A DNA stretch of 64,000 bases from Acanthococcus lagerstroemiae (Eukaryota; Arthropoda; Insecta; Hemiptera; Eriococcidae): the NCBI GenBank assembly GCA_031841125.1, contig CM063110.1:13015626-13079625 (forward strand), written 5' to 3'. Positions 47,001 to 59,000 of this stretch are shown piece after piece. The first letter of the stretch is position 1; each line of letters begins with the position of its first letter. The notes beneath the pieces were generated by a model. The model ran no database searches and was not told where the DNA came from. It saw only the letters and a list, made by a program, of their open reading frames with translations. The translations under genes and the position numbers were made by a program.

Positions 47001-50000
47001 GAGCTGCGTTATTTTAACATTATTGACGGGTGTCTTGGTATCCGCATTCTGCGATTTCTGGGATAGAGATGTTTCCTGAAAACGAATAAGCGTTTAAAAC
47101 GCCTCCTTTCGTTTATTTCAACCGTAACATAGAACTGTATATTTAGAATAGATTACCAGCTCTTTAATTTTAGATTCTTTTCCTCGAATCTCGACGGATT
47201 TTTGTTCGATCTGCTTCCTCAGTTCTTCTATCGCGTTCTGTAATTCGGTTTCTTTTTTCAGCCATAAACTTTTTTCATTATTTTGGGTGCTCTTTGCCTC
47301 GTTGTTTTCCTTTTTCAAGTTTTCTATCTGCGACGAAATAATGGTGGGTGATTAAAAGTTAACTTCTCGTGATGTGGTACATTATTTCATGCTTTCATAA
47401 GGAAGAGGATGAGGCTGGACACCGTCAGGTTTTGATAAAATAGAACTGAATAATGTTCATAGAAGAAACGGTTGAAGTAAACCTATACAAGAACTAAATC
47501 AAGGGCGTAGATGAGGAGGGTCCTGAATTTAGGTTTTTCAGGAGTTATGTGAGGCAAATCGTAGTGGATCGTTTAAAGGGTTAGGCAGGACAGAGAAAAA
47601 AATGTATCCTCCTCCCCATATCAGAGCTATCTGCACTATGACCAATTTTTCGGCATACTTTCTACTTGGTAATGCAAGAAAAATTTTGTGCACTCATCAT
47701 GGGGAGAGGGGAGGGGGCAGGGAGTCGACCAAGTTCAATGGGCGTACTCATTTAGTTAATACTGAAAAGTATCCAAGACTGTCATATGAACATTTTGGAC
47801 AGATACCTTATAATTATAGCTCACTAGACACATTGAAGACATACTGAGCTTCGTTACCTCTTTTTCCAAATTCAGTATCCGTTCCTTTTTGACTTGCACT
47901 AATCTGTCTGACTTCTTGGTTTTCTCCTCTATGTCTACCACTTTCTTCTCCAGTTCTGCTAATTTCTTCTTTTTCTCTGAAAGCTGGAGAGAGACTGGGT
48001 AAGAATGTATCCGATATTTGAAAACACCACTTCTGTCGAACTGCTTAAACTGATATTTACTTCGAGTTTTAGTTTTCCTTCATCCTTGGCCGAGCTTAAA
48101 GCACTTTCCAACTGCTTCTTCAGTGTGTCTACTGTGGAGCGTTTCTCCTCCAGCTCACTGTATGCCGTTGCTAATAAGTCATTCGTTTCGTTATGTTTAT
48201 TTTGCACGTTCTCTATTATCAAAGAAACATACTAGTTGAAAGCATTCTGCGTAGAATAAACCAAAAACATAAAAAATAATTGAGATAGTTACTTAATTCT
48301 TCGTTGAGGCTCGTTATCTGTGATTTCAGGTTGTCTAGGTTGGATATTAATTTCTTTTTCTCTTCTTCTATGCTCTCTTTTTCCTTCTTGAGAACCAATT
48401 TTTCCTTTTCTTTTGTCTCGTCATATTTCGTTTTGGCTGCCAAATTAAATTAAGTCTAATTACAACCTTAATAATCCAACATTGATGAGAGAAATTCAAT
48501 GTTAACACTCGGTTTTAAGTCGAGGCCGCAGCCAGCAAGGGTCCTCTTTAGGGGGTGGGGATTGTGGATAGCAAAAATGTCGTGTAAATCTTGACTGAAA
48601 AAATTGCTTCATTTCCCCTTTTAGTCGACTGGCTGTTAGAATTTGACGAATGCCGACTTTCCAAACAACACTGAGGGGCACCTCTGTCGCTGTGGTCCTT
48701 CTTTCGGCACGCCTGGCACTGAGATGAATACATATTGGATACAGTGGTAAGATCCTGCCTCTCGGATCATTGCTCTGGGTTTCTTTTCCCCGGCTGGAGC
48801 TGTGTGTATACCTGGCTGTCTGTCAGTCTGTATTTGTCTGTCTTGCAGACTTGCTGGCTCATCGCTGGCTTTCTTGGATCTCATGGAAACTGATAGATTT
48901 CAAACAGGCAATCTTCTCGGTGACTTATCGTGTAACAGGGGAAGGTGAGTCAAATCAAATCCAAATTGCCTTTATTTATGCAATATTCTTTTATATCAAT
49001 AGCTACGAGATAGTTTAAGTAGCCCTCTGTTGGGCAAAGGCCTCTCTCAAACGGTCCCATTGCCCCCTATTTTGTGCGATTTCTTGGTATTGCCTTTGGC
49101 CAAATAGTTTATCAGTTTCATCCCTCCACCTTATCTTTTGTTTTCTGATTTGTCCTCCCCCCCCCTTTATGAACCAAACCGAAACTATATTTGCACATCC
49201 CCTGTTTTCCACCCTGGCTACGTGACCAGCCCAGTGTCACTTCTGTCGCCTTATCGCGTGAAGGAAATTGATGTAGTATTTCAATTTTGATTTTTTGATA
49301 ACTTGATTTTGTCTTTCCTCCTTATGCCCAGAATTGCTCTTTCTGTATTATTTTGGCGTATTATAATTCTCTTTTCTTCCGCTTTTGTGAGCGACCAAGT
49401 CTGACATCTATATGACAGAGTAGCAAAGATGCAGCTGTTCAAAATTTGCCCCTTATATTTTAATGAAAAATTTCCTTTGAATATATTCTTTAGAGACTGA
49501 AATTTTTTCCAAGAGCAGGCTATTCTTGTTTCTAATTTCGAGTTATTGTTTTTGTTAAAGGCAATCCAGATTTCAGATTGGCAATCTGCTAGCTGAATTA
49601 CCTTGTAGTAGGGGAAGGTGGGTACCATGTTTTTAATTCGGACTCTTCAGAGAGGTGGCGTGCTAGTGTCGCTGGTTTGTTATCAGTGATTTTTTTTTAA
49701 TCAAAGTTAGGATAACTGTTAGAAAACGTTTAGTAAAATATCGTAATTCGAATTAATTTCGTCATTACGTCCCATATTTTTCAACTGGGGCAAGTGATCG
49801 GTCATGTAGGAATCGGCGAGGATCTTGAAGATCACAATGGCCATAGAGTCGAAAAGGAACATTAAAATGTACCGATATCAACCAGACAGCGGCGCTGAGA
49901 GCCATTTCGGGCTCCGGGGTAAATTTTTGTAGGGGCCTCTAATCCTTTACTTTATAGTCATACATGATAAAATACTTTCGGGGAGAGAGGGCTCGTAGTA

Positions 50001-53000
50001 CTTGTTTTTATAGTTCGGGGCCCAGGGGAAGTTCCCCCTTTCCCCCCTTTTCGGCGCCACTGCAATCAGATCAACCTATATGTAACGTTCCTCTCATCAA
50101 CTTATCCTAACTCTGATAACGACGTATGTGCGTGTGCTTGTAGTGGTGTGTAACGGATTCAACAGTTCAATCTTGAAGAGTCCGAATGTATCAAGCTCGA
50201 TCTCAACAGAAATGAACAAAAGTTTTACTGCTTTCTAAAAATCCGCCACCAAATGAAATTCGATCGATTTCTCGACTCTACCCCTAATTTTGGGATTTAG
50301 ATTCATTTGTGGCCCCCAAATCGTACCAAAATGTTTTCTTTCAATTTTCAGTACTTCTATGAATTTTGGTCGTATAAGTTTTAGAAATAATGTACAGTGC
50401 CAACCTGTTTCTAATTTGCGTTTTTCATTCAATAATTTCTCGTTTTCTTTTTGTAACCTCATTTTCTCTTCCTTGTATTCGCTCGTTACTTTTTCTAATT
50501 TCTGTTTCGTCTTCTCCATCTCGGAAGACAACAACTTCATTTCCTGGGGATTTGATTCGGCATTCGCCCCGGACTTGCTTTTCTCATGAGATGCTAGAAT
50601 TTCACCTGAAAGCGAAAACACGACGAGCTCATAATCTGGAAAACTTAATTTTTTACGTTGAACGCTTCTGAACTGAACTAACCGATTTCGCGCTCTAAAT
50701 CTTCCACCATCTTTTTGAGGACACTTTTGGGCGTCGAATCTGTGACGATTTTCGGGGTTCTCTTTTTGTAAAATTCTTTTATCTGTTCTGCATTGCCTTC
50801 CTTTAGTAGTTGCAAGCTAGTAGCTAATCTGGAATTCTCGGATTCTAACTAAGATGGAATGAACGTTAGAAAAATTATTGAAAGTAGGATTATTATGTTG
50901 CTAAAAGGTGAATAATAACAGTTGAAGTCACCGTCATCTTCGTCCTTACCATAGTACACTTTTCAATTAACTCCTTCATCTCATCCGAGCATTTGTCATC
51001 AGTCTGTTTCGATTTCTGCAAACAAAAATTCGACTCTGAATTAAACTATTTTCAAGAGGAGGGAAAAAGTTCAGCTAGTTTTCTTTTAAAATTACTAGGT
51101 GCAAATTATAAAGAATATTACCAACTTGCGAGCCTCAGCGAGCTGTTTTTCCAAAGTAGTTATCTTGGTTTTCAATTCATTTTCCGCTTGGCTCGTGTTC
51201 TTCTTCAGCCTAGAGATGGCGAGCTGTTTGTTTTCTTTTTGCAATGTTTCGTTTTCCGCTTCTAGCGAACATAATCGCGCTCTCAGCACATTCGCTTCTT
51301 GTTCGACAATCTTCAGCTGTCTCTGCAGATCTAGACTCTCTTGGTCGCCATCCAAAGATCTATTGAAATGAAAAATCTACTGGACATTTTAATGTGTAAT
51401 GAACGAGTCTCGAAACTGAACCGGTTTCAACGATGAACAACTGGATGTAGAACTCATCACACACACGTACGTATTTGTAGTTTCGTCCATGTGCTGCCTG
51501 TGTCTATCATCTATAAGTGTAAGTACATTTCCAGCATCCAGTTTAATACAGAAATACCATGTTGCAGTTGTCCTGATGATAAATGTTTACGGGATTCCCT
51601 GGGGCTCTGGCTGTTGGGTGCAATTCCCTGGGTAGAGATTCTTTTCGCTTGTATTCGCTTCCTGCTCGGTGCCTCATGTTTAGTTGTTTTGAATAACTGT
51701 CTATCTTTCTCGAGTCCCTGCCCACCCGCCTATCAGTGTTTCTGTCTGCTTGACTACCTACGAACCTGTCTATGTGTCGGTCCACCTATCTGGCCGATAC
51801 ACGATTATTTCCATCCCTTGGCAGACACTCTTCTTGCTCGTATCCGCTTCCTGCTCAGTGCCTCATGTTCAGTTGTCCTAAATGACTGTCGTATCTTTGA
51901 GTTCTTGCCCATCCATCTGTCTGTGTTTCTGTCTGCTTGACTATCTACTAACCTGTCTGTGTTGGTCCACCTATCTCGCCAGTATACGATTATTTCCATC
52001 TATTGGTCCTCCTGGTTTTTTTTTTCGTCTGCTTGTCTCCTTGGCTGGAATTTGAGGGGAATAGCCCTACATCTGAATATTTTTCGGATTTCAAAAAGGC
52101 AACCGGGTCAGGTCCTCTTTTTTCGACAGAAGAGGAGGCTTAGGTTGTTAGTGTATCGAGAGATAAGCTGTCCAGTTTTCAAACTAACCTGGCTTTCTGC
52201 AAGCTCTTGGACTTTTTCAAACAGTTCAATTCAGAATTAAGTTGGCTACATTCGCGTTCTTTCTCTTGTAATTTATTTTTCAGTTCTTGTATCTCCTTGT
52301 CGGAAGTCTGAGTAAAAGAGAAAAGAAAAACTGTCATCTATTACATTGACTGAAAAAATCTAAATTACGAGATGAATAATTACTTTCGAGGAATCTTTCG
52401 ATTTTCCTGTTATCGAAGTCTTCTGCTCCTTAGCTAATAGTTTTTCTTGAAGGTCAGAAGCCTTCCTTTTTAAAATATCACAGTTTTCTTCCAACTCGTC
52501 TACTTTCTTATGCAACACAGCAGATTCCTGAAAAGATTAATGCAGTTTGGAATTAGATTGCAACTGAAAGCTGACTATCTCAAAATTTTCTAGTCTGTTA
52601 GAACTCGGCACCAATGATGGATGGATAGAAAATGTGTTTCTGATGTACCTGCTCGCTGAGTTCCAATAGTAGCCGAAGTTCTGTTGGATCATCATCGTCG
52701 GATATACCTTCGTCTTTCTCAACTGACAGTTCGGTACTCAAACGGGAATGCGTGGGACTCGATTTATGACCTGGGTAAAAATAAAGTACAGTAGGAGTCA
52801 CTTTTTAATCGGAAAAATTCTTAAAAACGTTGAATCGTACTACAGTATACTGTTAGTTCTACTTCGTTTAGCCACATTAACCACATAGGTGTTCTCTAAA
52901 TTACCCCCCCCCCTTTAAAAAACTGAAAAATTATACGAGTGAAAGAATTTTTAGAATTATTTTGATACTTGTCAGTCCCCTGAGGCCTTCCCCACTCTTG

Positions 53001-56000
53001 GTCAGCTATTTTAGGGTGTCTACCAGTCATACAAGTCATACAAAAGTTTACAGTTGAAGCAGTTATCATACAAGTCGTACAAAAGTCATACGGTGGCCTC
53101 TAATTACTTACAAACTGGATAATTCCTTCTAAACAATCGCAAAGGACGTACCAAAGAGTTTTTCATTGGGGGGGGGGGTACTTAAAATTCCAAAGTATCA
53201 AAGCGCAAAAAAAAAACAAAAAAAAATTTTGACCTATTTGATTTTTCTAACTGACTTAACTCAAAATTCCCAAGTATCAAAGCAAAAGAAAAACTTTTGA
53301 CTTGTTGGGTTCTCCCAACTTCTCAACTATCAAAGCAGGAAGAAAAAAAAAGGAAAAAAAACAAAACCCTTTTAAATTTGTTGTTGGATTTTTTCAACTA
53401 GCCTTGAAATGGTAAATTTTCCCAACTGCTGAAAGAAAAATTCCTTCAAGGGAGGTGGAGTTGCCCCCCATCGGTACGTCCCTGACAATCGCAATATTTA
53501 TTATCAAAATATGACCAAATTAAAATTTAAATGCAAATTTGTATTCTTTGCAACATTCTTTACAATAATTCGCTCGTTATTATTTAATTATTAAATTTCT
53601 TCAAAGTTTTTGTTTGTAATTAGCATGTTTTTGATTTTTTCTTTTCTTGTGGAAATTCTCTGTTCAGGTGTAAAAATAGTTTAAAAAAAAAAAGAAGATC
53701 ATACCAAAGTCACACAAAAGCCATACAAAGATCATACTTTTGGAAAGTTCGTATTTAGTAGACACGCTGTATTTATTTACGCTTATGTTTTCCCCAAAAC
53801 TGACTTTGTTTTTTGGCTTACTAACCTAAACTACAGACACAGCTGTAAGACTAGCCAAAATCACCATGAGATCGTTTGAAGTTCTATTGATGAAAATTAA
53901 AACTACACTAGCAAGGTACCAAAAAATGTAGGATACCTGTTTCTTCAACCTTTGACATTATATCGCAGCGGCAAAAAAGTTGGACAAGGCTGTAACTATA
54001 TATGACCTGGAATCATGAAATGTGCTTCTCGTGCGAAAACAGGTTTTCAAGATAAACAAGTGTAAAGATAAGATGGTGGTAATGGTGCGCTCAGATGTAC
54101 ATAGCGTGTACATCTGTGATGGTGCGTTTACACGTTGTTATGACAACCGTGTTTCAAATTCTTGTTCTGTCATTCCTGTAGGCCCGTTTCACATGATGCC
54201 ATGTAAACAGATGTTTTCAAACCTCTAATATAATTTTTAAATGCGATTTGTGGAAAAACTAATGAAGATAGGAAGCTGCGATTTGTTTCATTCGAAAGAG
54301 CGTGATTTTTTCTATAAGAACTGTCGAGAAAGTTAAAAATGATTTTTTGACACCAGAGGCACATTTTATGATTCCAAGTCACGTATGACTTATAGGGAAT
54401 GTTACCAAAAGTTGTCACGAGTAAAAGAATTATGAAAACGAATCTCGTTTCAACCATTGAGCAGTAACCATGTTTTATATTTTCAGATTGCTGAATTTCT
54501 CTCCTGTTTTCCACTTCGACTTTTGCTTCAGTGGGTCCTTAGCTTACTAAGATTTGAACGGAAAGTTTAAGTAATATGCATACCAACTCCACTATTTTCA
54601 TTGATTTAATTTTTTTAAGAGGTTGAACATTGTGAGCAGGGAGGAAACTAATTATTCAAGAAAGGAAAGCTGTTTTACCCTCTTGACTCAGTCGGTCGTG
54701 GTATGGTTCAGCCCCGCAGAGAGAAAAAGAAGGCCTAGGGGAATTGCCACGGGTCCCTTCTACTTCCAGTTCAATTTGTTCTTTTGTTAGATGGAAAAAA
54801 ATTATAAGCTATGGGATAAGAGGTTTCTTTCATGGCGTAAGGAGTGATTGTTGATTTGATGTACAGTAGTACCCTATGATTGAAATTCAGGTCTTTTAAA
54901 AATATCGGACCCCCTTGAAAGTCCGGTCCCGGTGTATCCCCCCCCCCCTCTTGACAGGGTTGCTATGGTTAGACACTTGAAGATACTTTAATCCGCAGCA
55001 CCGCTCCATATGGTTAACATAACTTGGGTCAATAGTTTTGACGCACATGTTTTCTGTTTTGACTTTTTGTCATTGGCGAGTCTTGAACTGTTTTTTTGCC
55101 ATCGCTTCCGGCCATATCAGAAATCTTTGGATTTGTTAGATCTATATTGACATGAATATGTCTAATGGCTACGCACAAAACAAAAATTCTGTGCGCAGAA
55201 AATGTTACCGCTGTGACGTAATTGCGTATTCCTCTTTACGCGGTCGTTCGTTCCATCACGTTACAACCGACTAACACGGAAAATGCCGATTGGCATCGAG
55301 AATGGACGACTAACTCCGAGAATATTATTGCAATTTGATCGTTTCAGGAATGACGACACTATGATGTCGTAGCCAAACAACTTGGTAGGAAGTTTAAGCC
55401 AGAAGTATATGGAGGAATACCGTTTCAATGCATTTTTCTCGAAAATCATGAGTTAAAATGAAAATATCCTCAGAACATCATTTATAGCATTTTAAATCTT
55501 TTTTGATATGACACCAATCACGACCAAGTCCGATTTGAACTATTTTTTGCGTGTTATTCTTATGTAGTTCCTACCAACTTGAATGTCGGTGACGTCATTT
55601 CTGAAGCAATAGATGATGATGCGTGGAAAGTGCTCTATAAGACATAATATATTCATCTATCGATGTATCTGCATGCAGTGTAGATTTCTATTTTTTTTTA
55701 CTTCATAAGAAATCAGTACCCATTTTTGGAGGAAATGACCAAACTAGTGAAATTTCATGAAATTTGGTGGAAACATTTTGGTTAACATTTCTTGAAAAAC
55801 TCGCCAAAATTATAGTCTCGTCGACCATTTGTCGCGGAAATGGTGCCATGAGTTGATAAAACCAGGTTTCTTTAATTTTTTCATGGTCAAGAGAGTTTTT
55901 AAGAGCATGAAAACAAATCGGAGTATTTTGACGACCCCACGACTGTTATTGGCGGGTGTAGTGGAAGGTGTTACGCAAAACTGCTCGTTGATGTGAATAT

Positions 56001-59000
56001 TTCTCAATTAAAACTACACGCATACCTACCTACTTGTTAATGATCGGTTAAATCGTTATAAAATGGTTGTGAAAATCAAACGTTATAAAAAAGGAAAACA
56101 CACGGACACGCGTAAATACAAAAATGATACATGCGTATAATCACAATAAAATGGTTACAAAAGCCAGACACATCTAGACGTTTGTAGTATATACTAATGA
56201 ACAAAGTAATCATACTCGTACATGTAATTGTTACGCATTAAAAAGTTTTTCTTTTTCTTTCGAGACAATGAAATGTGAAATATTTAATATGGAACGTGTC
56301 TCACTTTTGGCTTTTGTAGCCATTTTCTTCAATTGCATAAGTAAAGATTCGTTATCATCTTCGACACGAGTCACTTTCTTACGAAGGTTTTGAGCCTACA
56401 ACAAAAGATATGGAAACGTGGTAAAACAAAAACTGATAATAAATTTCAACATTTCTTGATCCCTTTGTAATTGAAGGGATCATGTGGAAAAACAACCTTA
56501 GTCAGTTTTGAAATTCCGACTTTGTAGACAGATAGCGCTGTATCCGCAGCCAATATGCTCCAACATAATAGTGCGAACAAGGCAACATCTGCCGGCAATC
56601 TCACACTGACAGTTCACTTAGCTGAAGAGAACTTATAGCGTTGTTATCTGTCGGCAAAATTGGAATTTCAAAACTAGCTAAGTTTTTTTTTTCACATGAA
56701 CCTTTCAATTTTTGTTCGATATCGTTCTGTGGAACAGAATTGTGGCGACATAACATTGTCTTCCTCCTTTAGATGTCAACACTTTCTGTCATCAATTTTC
56801 CGTTTCATTTTGGGAATACCTAGCTGGAAACGGTGCACACTCATCACACCACACTCTAAGGTGCACGGGTTGGAGTTCACGGAAAGTGGAAACAGTCAAG
56901 CACATCTTATTGCAAGATTACCTAAGTACCGCATCGTAAACGGCAATCTGGAGGGCATGCATAAAGAGCCCAAATAATTATATTTGAACGAATTCGAGAT
57001 AGCCAGAAAGGTCAACCGTAAATGCTCATTTCTTTCGGACGGTGCGCAATAAGGATCGTGTATCTGTGGCTGATTTTCCGAATATCCAAAGACTGTCAAG
57101 CTTTTCGAAGATCGACTAGAAAATAATCTACTAACTTCCTCTTCGGCATAACGTAGCTGCTCGCGTAAATCCGCCTCTCGTTCCATGGAATCTTGTAAAT
57201 CTCTAAGAAGTTGAGCCGGGTCTTCTTGAGATCCACCGCGAGTTAGAGAAGCTCTCGAAACTTTCTGCAGTTATGTACAATAAAATTGGAATCAATTGTT
57301 ACTCGTCAGTTGCGTTCAGAAATAACGAAATAATATGAGTTTTTGTCTCCAGTTTATTCTGATATTGAAAATATTGTCATTTCTGCGAGCTGGCGAATAC
57401 CGTTGAGAACGATAATAGCCTGAGTTTTTAAAATTAGTAATCCGATATTTTAAATCTTGTAATGAGAGCTTACCTAAGTAAAGAGTCTATTTCTGTCTGT
57501 CTGCCTGTCTCTTTTTTTTTTAAATTTTTTAATTTAATTCTTATTTGCTTAGTGCTATATGCCTTACATTCTGTTTGTTTGATTGATTATGGTTCTGTTT
57601 GTCTGTCTGGTTAGGTGACTGGTTGTCTCTATAATTGTAAAGCTAGCTGCCTGTCTGCTCATTTTCATTCTTGAAGTTTTTCTTTTTGGCGGTAGCAGAT
57701 AGAATGACATTTTCAGTACACATATAAATTACATATACCCTCCTCCGTCAGAGAAAAAGTTGTTGAAATTAGTTTTCTTTGTTAGATGCACCAACGGCAG
57801 GGTCAAGATTCCATTTGATAGGCAGGTCTGGATACAGGAATTCACACTATAAATTAGTCTCATCTCTCAAGCCCTCCTAACAAGGGGCGGGAGTAAACAT
57901 GGAAGAAGTTTTTGCTAATATGTGTTAATATGTCCTTAGGAAAAAATTGAAAGCTGGTTGTGAATCATGTAGCAGGAGTTTCACGAAATTGAAACTAATG
58001 AGACAGACGCATAAGTCAGCCAATTAGACAGAGATCTACATTAAAAACGAAATTTCTGAGAGCCAAAGAGATATTGCTGGTTATGGTTGTCAGACCCGTT
58101 TTTCCAGCTCAGATAAAAATTTGCCTGCCGACCTAGCTGTCTGTGTTTATTTACTTATTTACTTGTTTGGTTGTTTGTTTGTTTATCTGGTTCTCTGTCT
58201 ATCTTTCTTCTGTCTTGAATTGTTGTCTATCTAGCTGACTGTATTGCTGACTAACTGTTCCTCATTGTTTTCTTTTTAAATTGTGTTTTATTTTAATATT
58301 GGTCTACCCTGTTGGTCTGGATGACTAACTATGTGGCTAACTAATTGGCTACTGGATAGCTAGATAGTTGACTATCAGAGTGGCTGGCTACCTGTTTGTT
58401 TGCATGTTCATCTGTTTGTCTTATTTGCTTATCGGCTTGCCTCTGTCCGTCTGTCTAGCTAGTTAGCTGGTTGGATGACTGGATGGCTGAATAACTGTCT
58501 GTTTCAGTCAGTCTGCCTGGCTGTCTAGCTAGGTGGATAGCTGGCTTGTTCTTTGTCTCTCTAACTGGGAAGCTAGATGCCCATCTACCCAATTTTTTCT
58601 TTTCTGCGGTAGCACATAGAGTGAAATTTCTAGTACACACATAGATTACATATACCCCCTTTCCGTCAAGGAAAAAAGTTGTTGAAATTAGTTTTCTCTT
58701 TTAGACGCACCAATAAACGGACCGAGATTACATTTGATAGGCAAGTCTGGATTCAGAAATTCACCATAAATTAGTCTCGTCTCCCAAGCCCTTCTAACAA
58801 GGGGCGGGAGTAAACATGGAAGAAGTTTTTGCTAATACGTGTGAATATGTCCTTAGGAAACAATTGAAAGCTGGTTGTGAATCATGTAGTCAGGAGTTTC
58901 ACGAAATTGAAACTAATGAGACAGACGCATAAGCCAGCCAATTAGACAGAGATCTACATTAAAAACTGGATTTCTGAGACCCAAATAGATATTGTTGGTC

